DNA of 64,000 bases, taken from contig CAJTVT010000002.1 in NCBI GenBank assembly GCA_910580015.1, positions 36,381 through 100,380 on the forward strand. Reading direction: 5' to 3'. Shown piece after piece: positions 46,582-56,092 of this stretch. Position numbers and translations under genes: made by a program. Source of the DNA: an uncultured Lachnospiraceae bacterium (GTDB lineage Bacteria; Bacillota; Clostridia; Lachnospirales; Lachnospiraceae). The notes under the pieces are model-generated. The model ran no database searches. It had not been told where the DNA came from and saw nothing but the letters and a program-made list of their open reading frames with translations. Position 1 is the first letter of the stretch. The number at the start of each line of letters is the position of its first letter.

Positions 46582-49359
46582 TTATCTTTTTTTGCTCTTT
46601 ACTGCACTGGCTTCTATTTCTGACACTGGGCCATAACTTCCATATCCTACGTATTTCCCCTTGTTGACAGCACGGATTCGGTAATAATATGTGGTTCCAG
46701 CCGTCACACCTGTATCTGTATAACTCGTAGCATCGGCGCTTTCTATGGAAGCGATCTCAGCAAAACCACTGCTCTTTTTTGTACTTCTCATTACCTGGTA
46801 ACAATTCGACCCTGCTGCCTTTTCCCAATTCAATGTGATACCGTTTGCCCCAGCCTCTATAAAACTAATTTCTACCTTCGGCACATTCACTGCACTTTTC
46901 GGACTGGATGCACTGCTGTAACCTCGAACGCCATTTTTGTCTGTAATACATTCTACGGTATAATAATAACGCTTTCCTCCAGAGACCTTTTTATCCTCAT
47001 ACTTTGTAATATCGCAATCCCGGATTTCTGCAATCTTTGTATAGACGCCGTTTTTCTTGGTGCTGCGTTTGATGCCATACGCATAGACGGAAGGATCTTT
47101 TTTCCACTTTATCTCCATGGCTCCTGTACTCTTGGATTTCACATAGGTCATTGTGGTTCCAGTTATCGTCTTTCCTCCCATAGGGCTGCAATACTGGCTG
47201 TAACCAGATTTCCCATTCACATTATTGAAAACACGAACTTTATAATAATAAGTCTTTTTCTCTTTTAAATTCGTATCAATATAGGAGGTTTGTCCATTTT
47301 TCACCACTGCAAGATCCTTATAAGTCCCATTTTTCTTCGTGCTTCTCTGGATTTTATAAGAGTCCGCATTGGGAACCTCTTTCCACTGAATCAACAATGA
47401 GGTATTGTCCTGGGAACTGACGCTTATCATAGCAGTCTTTTTTACCACCCAGCCAGAAACAACACTGGAATAACTGCTATATCCCTTCTTTTCTGCCCCA
47501 TCTACTGCACGAATTTTATAGAAGTAATCCTTATGTTTCTGTATATTTTTGTCATAATATGTCCTGTCTGCCCCTGCTGAGATCACAGCAATTTTGCTAA
47601 AGGTTCCATTTGCTGCCTCACTGCGCAACAGTTCATATTCTTTCGCTCCCTCCACTGCTTTCCACTGGATTTTCATTTTCCCATTTTTCGCTGATACATT
47701 TGTAAGTTCTGCCTTTGACAGAATGCTAGCTGAACGCACCTTTGAACATTTCGTTTTCGACCCATCCGATAATACGGCGCGCACTTTATAATAATAAGTA
47801 ATTCCTGGTTTTGCTTTCTTATCATCATACACATTGTTCTCTATCTGCGCCATCTTTGTAAATTTGCCATCTTTAGCGGTGCTCCGATAAACCTGATAGC
47901 CAGCAGCACCATACACTGGATCCCATTTTACTCGCAGACACTTACTGTTCTTGGACTGCAACCACTTAATCTCTGGCTTTCCTGCTCCCTGTCCCAGACC
48001 ATAATATCCCACAATTGCCTGTGCATCGGCAACTCCAAGATTCTTTAGCTTCGCATCTGAATTTAAGAAATTATTTGCATCCCCTGCATTGCTCAAAAAT
48101 GCATGTTCTATCAAAACAGCCGGAATTCCTGCCTCTTTGCTTCTGCGTATTACCCCCAAATAATCTGCCAGGGAACCGTCTGGATACAATGTATTGTCCT
48201 CAGAATTTCGTATCAGTATCCCTCCAGCCCAGGTAGAAAGTCCCAATGCGCTAAGTTTCTTATAAATCTCTGTGGCAAGTCCCTTTCCTTCTGCACCAAT
48301 ATTTGGCCGGTAATTGCTATTGGGATAGTACACGCCCACCCCAGACGGAACGGAACTGACATTTGAATTTAAATGAAAACTGACATACACATTTGCTTTT
48401 TTCTTAACGGCCAACTCCACCCTTTTTGCATTACAGTCAGAAGAGGTAACCAGATAACCACCATTTGGACATGCATTGGTATCTCTAGTCATATAGACGG
48501 TGACCCCTGCATATTTCTGAAGCTCTGCCTTACAATACTGTGCAATCTTCAGAACTGCTTCCTCTTCCTTGATGCCATTTCCTCTTGCACCTGCATGGGT
48601 ACTGTCATGCCCTGGATCCAACATAATAATCTTGCTGCCAGATGCTGAAGGACTTGCTGCTCTTCCAGAATTCTTGGATTCTGCCTTCGCCTCTTCCAAC
48701 ACATCTTGAAGTGAATTTTCTGACAGTGTTCTTCCATTCTCATCCAATGTCACCACATTGGCTTCCACGTCTTTGAGAACTTCATCTCCAATGAGCATCT
48801 CGTCTGGCTCTGTGTCAATTTCCTGATTTACACCAAACTTTACTTCCATATCAAGCTCTGCAAAACGGATTTGATATGTCTCGCCGTTCGCCTGATATGT
48901 AATGCTTACAAGTTCATAGATCCCTGTCTGCGCCTCTTCGGTAAACGCCATCGTAAATTTCGCCATGTTATCTGCGATTGCTGAAGCCTCTGTTGTTAAT
49001 TCCTGTCCATTCTGATCTTGATAACAGAGTTGCGCTTCTTCTATTGTCATATTCTCCTGTCCCAGGCTTACCGCAATATTTTGTTCCCCTGGAATTGAAA
49101 TATAAGAATTTTCCTGCATAATAAAGTTCAGCTTTCCTACCTGGACCGCCTGCTGATTGGTATGCTCTGTTTCGTGTACTTCCTGTTTCTGTTCTGTCCC
49201 GGTCTCCTCCTTTTGCGTACTTTCATCCTGAACTTCCTCTTCTCTTTGTAGCTGATGTTCCTCTTCTGCAATACTCTGTGCCTGCACATTAATCCCAATG
49301 GATGATATCATCATACACACTGACAACAGTATTGCCGTCCATCTCTTAGACACTTTCAT
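46582..49359 (-). CDS. Secreted N-acetylmuramoyl-L-alanine amidase with five FN3-like repeats
   Basis: A 925-residue exported amidase. After the signal peptide (1-28) comes a Gln/Glu-rich linker, a beta-rich region of unknown role (about 70-200), and an Amidase_3 zinc domain at about 245-455. That domain carries IMLDPGHDSTHAG, SFHLNSN and the catalytic Glu in VLIEHAFLSNAGD. Five FN3-like repeats of the same type as in the neighbouring hydrolase complete the protein. It has its own promoter at 49404-49432 and is the first gene of the wall-hydrolase operon that leads into the large glycosyltransferase. Confidence 0.92.
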   Translation of the reverse strand: MKVSKRWTAILLSVCMMISSIGINVQAQSIAEEEHQLQREEEVQDESTQKEETGTEQKQEVHETEHTNQQAVQVGKLNFIMQENSYISIPGEQNIAVSLGQENMTIEEAQLCYQDQNGQELTTEASAIADNMAKFTMAFTEEAQTGIYELVSITYQANGETYQIRFAELDMEVKFGVNQEIDTEPDEMLIGDEVLKDVEANVVTLDENGRTLSENSLQDVLEEAKAESKNSGRAASPSASGSKIIMLDPGHDSTHAGARGNGIKEEEAVLKIAQYCKAELQKYAGVTVYMTRDTNACPNGGYLVTSSDCNAKRVELAVKKKANVYVSFHLNSNVSSVPSGVGVYYPNSNYRPNIGAEGKGLATEIYKKLSALGLSTWAGGILIRNSEDNTLYPDGSLADYLGVIRRSKEAGIPAVLIEHAFLSNAGDANNFLNSDAKLKNLGVADAQAIVGYYGLGQGAGKPEIKWLQSKNSKCLRVKWDPVYGAAGYQVYRSTAKDGKFTKMAQIENNVYDDKKAKPGITYYYKVRAVLSDGSKTKCSKVRSASILSKAELTNVSAKNGKMKIQWKAVEGAKEYELLRSEAANGTFSKIAVISAGADRTYYDKNIQKHKDYFYKIRAVDGAEKKGYSSYSSVVSGWVVKKTAMISVSSQDNTSLLIQWKEVPNADSYKIQRSTKKNGTYKDLAVVKNGQTSYIDTNLKEKKTYYYKVRVFNNVNGKSGYSQYCSPMGGKTITGTTMTYVKSKSTGAMEIKWKKDPSVYAYGIKRSTKKNGVYTKIAEIRDCDITKYEDKKVSGGKRYYYTVECITDKNGVRGYSSASSPKSAVNVPKVEISFIEAGANGITLNWEKAAGSNCYQVMRSTKKSSGFAEIASIESADATSYTDTGVTAGTTYYYRIRAVNKGKYVGYGSYGPVSEIEASAVKSKKR

Positions 49360-49403
49360 CTCTCACACTCCATTTCTACATACTTTTTCATAATCCGTCT
49401 CCT

Positions 49404-49432
49404 ATGGTATCACAATTTTTTCAGATTCACAA
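49404..49432 (-). promoter_or_regulatory. Promoter for the amidase-hydrolase operon
   Basis: On the minus strand TTGTGA (49427-49432) and TACCAT (49404-49409) are spaced by 17 bases, 45 bases upstream of the ATG at 49359. Confidence 0.55.
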
Positions 49433-49500
49433 CCTTGGAAAATACATCTTACAAATTTTTTACATTCTTTCGGAAAGCCTTGTATTTCCTGGGTTTAAAA

Positions 49501-49529
49501 AAGTGTACGGCTATTTTTACCGTACACTT
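49501..49529 (-). terminator. Terminator after the FN3-repeat protein
   Basis: AAGTGTACGG (49501-49510) pairs perfectly with CCGTACACTT (49520-49529). On the minus strand the stem is followed by a run of T residues. It separates the LCP unit from the amidase operon. Confidence 0.8.
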
Positions 49530-49567
49530 CCAAAATTTACCACGCTCTCTATGACTAATTTCCTACT

Positions 49568-50839
49568 CTATTTTCGATATGTTTGCCAAAAACAATAATT
49601 TCGCGTGCTCTGAAATGTCTTTTTTCCAATTTTTTTATTGGCTGCTACCATAAAATAGTATTGTTTCCCAGACTTCAGGTTAGAACTTCCACACTTCTTT
49701 ACCACCATTGAAGTCTTGGTTGTGCTCGCCACCTTGGTATAACCAGATTTTCGTTTATTTGATACATATACCGTATAATTGTCTGCACCATCGACCTTGT
49801 CCCAGGTCACCTTCATTCCGCTCTTTGTACTTTTCAATTCCACATCAGGCTGTCTAGAAAAATAAATCCAATCGGACCAGGTTCCTTGCTTCACGCTTCC
49901 ATTGATTTCAACAAGTCCTTGTACCCTTAACTTTAGAAACCGGTTTCCTTTTAACTTTTCACTGGAAAAATATGTATTGTCTGAGTCCCCACTCTTCTTT
50001 CCACTGATCAGGGCTTTTTTCCCATTCTCTGTGTAAATCTGATATTTGTATCCATCCGCGCATTCAGATTTTTTCCAGTGTATCTCCAGGTAGTTAGAGG
50101 TAGGGCTCCATAAAAATGCGCGGACCTCCTTCACCTTTGTGGGGAGTACTGGGCAGTCCGAAATCGCTGTGTTAAAATTACTCAATGCCTGATATCCACT
50201 GGCACTCTTGTTCACGGGGCATATTTTAAAATCATATTTTGTATTCTTACTTAGTTTTTTGATGGTACAAGATTTTACATTTCCAAGATTAATGGTACGT
50301 TTCCCATTATTTCCGCTTCCTTTTTTTCCATAAGTCAATTGATATGCATTGGCTCCAGAATATTTTTTCCATGATAAAGTAACACTAGTCTCTGTGGCAC
50401 CAGTCTGTCTCAAATTCTGGATCTTATTGCCAATGGGCGCTGTCACCACCTCCAACACTTTGGAGGGGGTGCCCCAGGTACATTGATAATCAGGATAACC
50501 TGAATTGGTAAATGGTGTCACTCTGACATAATATTTCTTTCCAGCAGTCAGTCCATAAAAACTTCCATTGGGTGCAGTTGACCCCATATTATTGGCGCCA
50601 AGATTATCCTTCACTCCACTGACAAACTTCTTATTAGCACACAATTCCATTTTATATTGAATTTGATTACCTATCACTGCATCCCAACTGATGTCAACTC
50701 GATTTGTACCTGCTCCTGTCTGCTTCAGCCCGCCGGCCGTTCCAATGGTTGCTGCTTCCGATTTCATACTGACTCCCAAAAATAAAACCCATACCACCAT
50801 TATGGTACATAATTTTATAAATCTCTTTCTTTTCTCCAT
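49568..50839 (-). CDS. Secreted FN3-like repeat protein
   Basis: A 423-residue protein with a signal peptide (about 1-30, ending near SEAAT) and about four fibronectin-III-like repeats with no enzyme domain. The repeats share the Y-Y-V-R-V-T and Y-K-Y-Q-I-Y patterns of the neighbouring hydrolases but are more divergent. It may be a wall- or glycan-binding scaffold. The ATG at 50839 is used because AGGAG lies nine bases upstream; the ATG at 50848 would be next to that motif with no spacing. It is the last gene before a strong terminator. Confidence 0.78.
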   Translation of the reverse strand: MEKRKRFIKLCTIMVVWVLFLGVSMKSEAATIGTAGGLKQTGAGTNRVDISWDAVIGNQIQYKMELCANKKFVSGVKDNLGANNMGSTAPNGSFYGLTAGKKYYVRVTPFTNSGYPDYQCTWGTPSKVLEVVTAPIGNKIQNLRQTGATETSVTLSWKKYSGANAYQLTYGKKGSGNNGKRTINLGNVKSCTIKKLSKNTKYDFKICPVNKSASGYQALSNFNTAISDCPVLPTKVKEVRAFLWSPTSNYLEIHWKKSECADGYKYQIYTENGKKALISGKKSGDSDNTYFSSEKLKGNRFLKLRVQGLVEINGSVKQGTWSDWIYFSRQPDVELKSTKSGMKVTWDKVDGADNYTVYVSNKRKSGYTKVASTTKTSMVVKKCGSSNLKSGKQYYFMVAANKKIGKKTFQSTRNYCFWQTYRK

Positions 50840-50878
50840 AACTTTCATCTCCTGCCTACAGAACCACTCCTACTTCCA

Positions 50879-51952
50879 TTAATAACCTGTATTGGTATGA
50901 ATTGTCTCACTTAACTCCTTCACCGTCTGGGATGGAGTATATGTCTCATTGGCATACAAAAATTGATGAAGCTTGATCACATTGCTTTCCAGATCGATTG
51001 GTATTACCATATCTCCCATGCTTCCCACATCATGAGATTCCTTGTCAAATGGAAATCCTGTATTTTCTCCCATATGATATTTTCCCACATCACTGGCCAG
51101 ACTTAATAATTCTGTGGGACTTAAGCTGGTGGAAACCTGAGGCAATAATTTGTCCATAAGGCTGTTAAGTGTTAACAGATCGCACTGTTGGGCTTTTTCA
51201 AACATTTTGGTGATCACGTTCCTCTGTCGCTCTGTTCTTGCATAATCAAGTCCCACATAACGGATTCTTGCATAGGCGGTCGCCTGCACACCATCCAAGT
51301 GCACATTCTGCCCAGATGAAACATTTTCACTATTATGTCCTGTTACCCGATTTGTCTCCACAAGATAGCCATTCAGCCACTCCGCTTCCTCTGGTGATAA
51401 CGTATCAATTTCAATTCCCCCCAACAAATCAATCGCATCTACCAATGCGTTGAAATCCACGCTTACATAGTCCGTAATATCCAAATCCAGATTTTTATTT
51501 AACATCTCAATGGCCTGTTTCGGACCTCCGTTGGCATATGCGGCATTTGCCTTGCGGAATTTATTTTGGTCAATATCCAGGTACGTATCACGATACACGG
51601 AAACCATCTTGATTTCTCCAGTTTCTTTATTGATACTTACCACAATGATCGTGTCGCTGTTTCCATTTTCATAGCTGCCCATGGAACGGTTGTCCAATCC
51701 AAACACCGCAATATTTTCATACCCTTCCAGAGTCTTCTTTGTCTCTGGTTCCAGCTTATTAATCTTAACATCTTTATCCTTAATGACTGTCTTTCCCATT
51801 TTTTCATATTTACTCCAGGAAAATGCGACAGGAATTAAGAGTATTGCTAATAAAACAACGATTACCATAAAAACAATTTTTATCACCTGTCTCTTTTTTC
51901 TGCTGGTTTTCTTCTTACCGCTGCTGCGGCTTTTTTGTGCATCTCTTGCCAT
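50879..51952 (-). CDS. LCP-family glycopolymer ligase (second)
   Basis: A 357-residue paralogue of the LCP protein at 36903. It has a basic N-terminus, a TM helix at about 25-45 and an LCP domain with VFGLDNRS, SDTIIVVSINKETGE, VSVYRDTYLDID and ARIRY...RTERQRNV. A GGAGG ribosome site precedes the ATG. It follows the chain-length gene with a 201-base gap. The presence of two ligases in one locus suggests that two polymers, or one polymer and a modification, are attached to the wall. Confidence 0.93.
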   Translation of the reverse strand: MARDAQKSRSSGKKKTSRKKRQVIKIVFMVIVVLLAILLIPVAFSWSKYEKMGKTVIKDKDVKINKLEPETKKTLEGYENIAVFGLDNRSMGSYENGNSDTIIVVSINKETGEIKMVSVYRDTYLDIDQNKFRKANAAYANGGPKQAIEMLNKNLDLDITDYVSVDFNALVDAIDLLGGIEIDTLSPEEAEWLNGYLVETNRVTGHNSENVSSGQNVHLDGVQATAYARIRYVGLDYARTERQRNVITKMFEKAQQCDLLTLNSLMDKLLPQVSTSLSPTELLSLASDVGKYHMGENTGFPFDKESHDVGSMGDMVIPIDLESNVIKLHQFLYANETYTPSQTVKELSETIHTNTGY

Positions 51953-52153
51953 TTGCGTTTCCTCCTGATTGATCTTTCCTAATACTTATCATTTTTCATA
52001 ACGCATGATCCACCTGTACAATCTTTTTCGTCTCCCGCTTATACTTGCCATATTTCATAATGTAAAAGATTATAGCACAAAATCAAACTATTTACCAGAT
52101 TGTTTCTATCGTTTCGCTCTAACTTTGAAAATCACATGCATGATTGCAAGCTT

Positions 52154-53557
52154 CTAGACAAACACAACCACTCCCAATATATCGCTTTTCTGCTCCTTCA
52201 CCAAATTAAATTCTTGAAAAATCTCCTCATGTCTGGAAATTCCCTTCTGTTCCACAAATAAAATATGGCCCGTCTCGATCCCTTCCTTAAGTGAGTCTGC
52301 GTCATATAATATATTTGCTCCAACTTTTACCTTAATATTCTGTGCCAAAAGTTCCGTTTTTAATTGTTCTAGAAGTCCTTTATCGGCTTTCTCATAGGCA
52401 CTTCCAGTAAGATAAATACTGTCAATTCCTTGATTTCTACAGGAAAGCGCCGTATTTGTGGCAATCATTTTGATCTGTTGGTCTGCTGTGAGCTTGCGTT
52501 TTCCTTTGTTTTTCAAACTCAGGATCAGTTTATCAATCACAGATAGGAATCGTTTTTTCTGATTAGATAACGTAATCTCTCCTATCAGCCGCACTTTATA
52601 CATACTATAAATTTCCTCTGCACTTTGCAGTTTTTTGGTAAAAATCATGCTTCCGGCGATCCAGGCACATGTGAGAAACGCCCCAACAAACGCCCCCAAT
52701 ATCATATATTTTATGCGAATTTTTGGTTCCTTAATCTCCTCGCTCTCTCCCCGTCTGTCATTCATTTCCAACTGAAACAAACGAAGCTGTTGTGCTGACA
52801 TGTCTTTCTTTAAATTATTGATAATATTTGTAAGTGAATTAATACTATTAAAAACCGTATTTTTCTTTTCTACCAGTGCAGAATCCACCACCACATTCTG
52901 AGATTCATTCATGAGTTCCAAATCATGAGGCCCTATCTCCTGTAGCTCCTCCTTTTTCTGTTGCAACGCAGACTTTAATGTCTGAGCAATCGTTTCTAGC
53001 TTCCCTGCGTCTGCATATCCCACAGAAATAACGATGGTGTTTTCCTCTCTTGATACTGACAATAGCTCTCGGAACTCAGACTGGCTTACGGATAAGCCAG
53101 CATCCTGCACTACCTTTTTCGCCATCTCTCCACCATTGATATAATTATAGTACATAGAGGAAAGACTCTGTGTATAATCCCGTTTACTATCCTTGGTATA
53201 ATTTATGATATAATCTGATTTTACATAATATTGCATCTCCAGCACAGGCTTGGCATAAGGATCCAACTGCAAGAGCGGCGAATTTTCCCGATATGCTTCA
53301 AACTCATCCAAACGCACCTGTGTATTCACTGCACGATTCAGCGCCTCCAAATCATCCTGTTTTAATTTCTCTTTTTCTTTTTCAATATCCACATTCTGTG
53401 ATGCATGATAAGACCGGACATCCAGCAAATACCGCATTCCTGTCAGTAATACCGCAAAGAGAATTCCAATGCAAATAATCTGTCTCCATCCCAGCAGCAC
53501 TTTCCAAAACAATTCTATTAGATCTATTTCACGTTCTGTTCTTTCCTGTGTTTCCAT
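52154..53557 (-). CDS. Wzz-type chain-length protein with kinase-like C-terminal domain lacking Walker A
   Basis: A 467-residue polysaccharide co-polymerase with TM1 at about 23-46, a coiled-coil extracellular part and TM2 near 280-305. Unlike most Wzz proteins it continues for about 150 residues in the cytosol. That part has the beta-alpha rhythm of a CpsD/BY-kinase (SIYLTGSAYEKADKGLLEQL near the P-loop position, ILFVEQKGISRHEEIFQEF, ILGVVVFV at the end), but the GxxxGKS/T motif is missing. It probably sets chain length without kinase activity, or with a separate kinase. A GGAGG site precedes the ATG. Confidence 0.85.
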   Translation of the reverse strand: METQERTEREIDLIELFWKVLLGWRQIICIGILFAVLLTGMRYLLDVRSYHASQNVDIEKEKEKLKQDDLEALNRAVNTQVRLDEFEAYRENSPLLQLDPYAKPVLEMQYYVKSDYIINYTKDSKRDYTQSLSSMYYNYINGGEMAKKVVQDAGLSVSQSEFRELLSVSREENTIVISVGYADAGKLETIAQTLKSALQQKKEELQEIGPHDLELMNESQNVVVDSALVEKKNTVFNSINSLTNIINNLKKDMSAQQLRLFQLEMNDRRGESEEIKEPKIRIKYMILGAFVGAFLTCAWIAGSMIFTKKLQSAEEIYSMYKVRLIGEITLSNQKKRFLSVIDKLILSLKNKGKRKLTADQQIKMIATNTALSCRNQGIDSIYLTGSAYEKADKGLLEQLKTELLAQNIKVKVGANILYDADSLKEGIETGHILFVEQKGISRHEEIFQEFNLVKEQKSDILGVVVFV

Positions 53558-53641
53558 TTAAAATTCCTCCATAACAAATTTAACTCATGTGGCGTCTCTG
53601 TACATTAACGCTCCTATTGTACCAAAAATAAATGAAAAAGT

Positions 53642-53674
53642 AAAATGCCCCGCGATAAACTTGCGTGGCATTTT
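53642..53674 (-). terminator. Terminator after ugd
   Basis: AAAATGCC (53642-53649) pairs with GGCATTTT (53667-53674), with CGC/GCG extending the stem. A TTTTACTTTTT run follows on the minus strand. Confidence 0.75.
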
Positions 53675-53684
53675 GATTAAGACT

Positions 53685-54932
53685 TTAATCCCGCCCGAAC
53701 AGATCTCTCGTATATACCTTCTCTTGGCAATCCTCTAATGCTCTGTCATAACGGTTCGCAATGATCACGGTTGACCGTTGCTTAAACTCTTCCAGGTCAT
53801 TTACAACCTTACTTCCAAAAAATGTTGCTCCATCCTGCAGTGCTGGTTCATAGATAATAACTTCCGCTCCCTTCGCTTTCACCCGTTTCATGATTCCCTG
53901 CACAGAAGATTGACGAAAATTGTCGGAATTTGACTTCATGGTCAGTCGATATACGCCGATCACCACTGTTTTTTCCAGAGAACTATCATACAAATTATCC
54001 TCTCTGTAACCATAGTAGCCTGCCATACGAAGCACAGAATCTGCAATAAAATCCTTTCTTGTCCTGTTTGACTCCACAATAGCGCTCATCATATTTTGGG
54101 GCACATCTTCGTAGTTAGCCAAAAGCTGTTTGGTATCTTTGGGAAGACAATATCCTCCATAGCCAAAGGACGGATTGTTATAATGCGTTCCAATCCGAGG
54201 ATCCAGACAGACACCATCTATGATCGCCTGGGAATCTAGCCCTTTGATGACAGCATAAGTGTCAAGTTCATTGAAATAAGACACCCTGAGAGCTAGATAA
54301 GTATTTGCAAACAATTTAACAGCTTCCGCTTCGGTAAACCCCATAATCAACGTGTCAATATTTTCCTTTATAGCGCCCTCCTTCAACAATTTTGCAAAGA
54401 TTTGAGCTGCCTGAATCATCTGCTCATCCTTCATATCCGTTCCTACGATAATCCTGGAGGGATAAAGATTATCATACAATGCTTTTGACTCTCTCAAAAA
54501 TTCTGGGCTAAAAAGAATATTTTTACATTGATACTTCTTCCGGACCGAGGCAGTAAAACCTACAGGAATCGTGGACTTAACGACAAGGATTGCATCTGGG
54601 TTCCATTCAAGTACCGACTTGATCACCGATTCCACCGCAGAAGTATCGAAGAAATTTTTTCTGGAATCGTAATTTGTTGGAGCTGCAATTACTACAAAGT
54701 CTGCATTCTCATAAGCCATCCTTGCATCCAAAGTAGCTTTCAAATCCAACGTATGGTCTGCAAAATATTTTTCTATATATTCATCCTGAATGGGAGATTT
54801 TCTCTGATTGATCAGCTCCACTTTCTCTGGCACAATATCCACCGCCCATACTTGGTGATTCTGTGCCAATAGAACAGCGATCGATAAGCCGACATATCCG
54901 GTCCCCGCCACTGCAACAGTGTATCTCTTCAT
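53685..54932 (-). CDS. ugd: UDP-glucose 6-dehydrogenase
   Basis: The 415-residue enzyme oxidises UDP-glucose to UDP-glucuronate with two NAD+. The sequence runs in step with the E. coli-type Ugd: [18 protein letters not shown] for NAD binding, [24 protein letters not shown] and the catalytic Cys in [12 protein letters not shown]. It closes with [11 protein letters not shown]. It overlaps wecB by four bases (ATGA) and is followed by a terminator, so it ends the operon that starts at the 58743 promoter. UDP-glucuronate would supply the acidic sugar of the surface glycan. Confidence 0.96.
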   Translation of the reverse strand: MKRYTVAVAGTGYVGLSIAVLLAQNHQVWAVDIVPEKVELINQRKSPIQDEYIEKYFADHTLDLKATLDARMAYENADFVVIAAPTNYDSRKNFFDTSAVESVIKSVLEWNPDAILVVKSTIPVGFTASVRKKYQCKNILFSPEFLRESKALYDNLYPSRIIVGTDMKDEQMIQAAQIFAKLLKEGAIKENIDTLIMGFTEAEAVKLFANTYLALRVSYFNELDTYAVIKGLDSQAIIDGVCLDPRIGTHYNNPSFGYGGYCLPKDTKQLLANYEDVPQNMMSAIVESNRTRKDFIADSVLRMAGYYGYREDNLYDSSLEKTVVIGVYRLTMKSNSDNFRQSSVQGIMKRVKAKGAEVIIYEPALQDGATFFGSKVVNDLEEFKQRSTVIIANRYDRALEDCQEKVYTRDLFGRD

Positions 54933-56092
54933 GATAAAGACCTCCCATCAAACTCTTTCTGCGCACTTTGTTCCAAAATGTCTGCTATTCTCTTACTAGC
55001 ATGACCATCGCCATAGGGATTATTCGCCTTTGCCATTGCATCATAAGCCTGCTTATTTTCCAGAAGTTCCTTGAAATTTTGATAGATTGTATGTTCCTCT
55101 GTTCCTGCTAATTTTAATGTCCCAGCTTGTATTCCTTCTGGCCGTTCTGTTGTATTTCTCATTACCAGAACGGGTTTCCCCAATGAGGGGGCTTCCTCCT
55201 GAATCCCTCCTGAATCTGTCAAAATTAAATAGGCTCTTGCCATCAGATTATGACACTCAATCACGTTAATTGGTTCTATGATATGCATTCTATCACAATC
55301 CTCAAGTTCCTTCTTTGCAGCCTCACGAACAGCCGGATTCATATGAATAGGATATAGAGCCTTAACCTGTGGATGTTCCTCCAACACGCGTCGAATTGCG
55401 CGAAACATATGATACATAGGCTGCCCCAGGTTTTCTCTGCGATGTGCTGTGATGAAAATCAATTTACTCCCTTTGGCCCATTCAAGTTCTGGATGTACAT
55501 AATCTTTCCGAACAGTTGTCCTAAGTGAATCTATCACTGTGTTGCCAGTCACCCAGATTTTTGATGGCTCCTTGCCCTCTTTTAGAAGATTATCCCTTGC
55601 CTGCATAGTTGGCGCAAAGTGATACTGTGTAACAATGGAAACTGCCTGTCTGTTAAACTCTTCTGGATATGGACTATGCATATCATAGGTGCGAAGTCCC
55701 GCCTCCACGTGTCCCACCGGAATCTGCAAATAAAAACAAGCCAAAGCTGCTGCAAATGCCGTTGAGGTATCTCCATGAACTAAAACAACATCTGGACTTT
55801 CTTTTTGAAGTACCTCTTTCATTTTACCCAATATACCAACTGTGATGTCAAACAAATCTTGCTGTTTCTTCATCACAGATAAATTATAATCTGGCACCAC
55901 ATGAAATGCCTCTAACACCTGCTCTAGCATCTCCCGATGTTGTCCAGTAACACATACCACTGTCTGAAACATTTTTCTCGCTTTCAATTCTTTAACTAAT
56001 GGGCACATTTTTATCGCTTCGGGCCTTGTGCCAAAAACCAACATTATTTTTCTCAATGGCATACTCTGTCTTACTATTTCTTCACGCTTCAT
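54929..56092 (-). CDS. wecB: UDP-N-acetylglucosamine 2-epimerase (non-hydrolysing)
   Basis: A 387-residue GT-B-fold epimerase that interconverts UDP-GlcNAc and UDP-ManNAc. Motifs include [36 protein letters not shown] and TAHRRENLG, with [19 protein letters not shown] near the end. GGAGGG precedes the ATG at 56092. The start overlaps the upstream gene by 11 bases and the end overlaps ugd by four, so all three are coupled. Confidence 0.95.
   Translation of the reverse strand: MKREEIVRQSMPLRKIMLVFGTRPEAIKMCPLVKELKARKMFQTVVCVTGQHREMLEQVLEAFHVVPDYNLSVMKKQQDLFDITVGILGKMKEVLQKESPDVVLVHGDTSTAFAAALACFYLQIPVGHVEAGLRTYDMHSPYPEEFNRQAVSIVTQYHFAPTMQARDNLLKEGKEPSKIWVTGNTVIDSLRTTVRKDYVHPELEWAKGSKLIFITAHRRENLGQPMYHMFRAIRRVLEEHPQVKALYPIHMNPAVREAAKKELEDCDRMHIIEPINVIECHNLMARAYLILTDSGGIQEEAPSLGKPVLVMRNTTERPEGIQAGTLKLAGTEEHTIYQNFKELLENKQAYDAMAKANNPYGDGHASKRIADILEQSAQKEFDGRSLS

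Noticed and set aside
49404..49598. 64-residue plus-strand frame in the gap before the FN3 protein
   Set aside because: It covers the amidase promoter and a terminator hairpin and has no recognisable features.
43450..50848. Repeated sequence considered as a possible CRISPR or tandem DNA repeat
   Set aside because: The repetition is at protein level, in divergent 90-residue FN3-like units; no short identical DNA repeats with spacers are seen.
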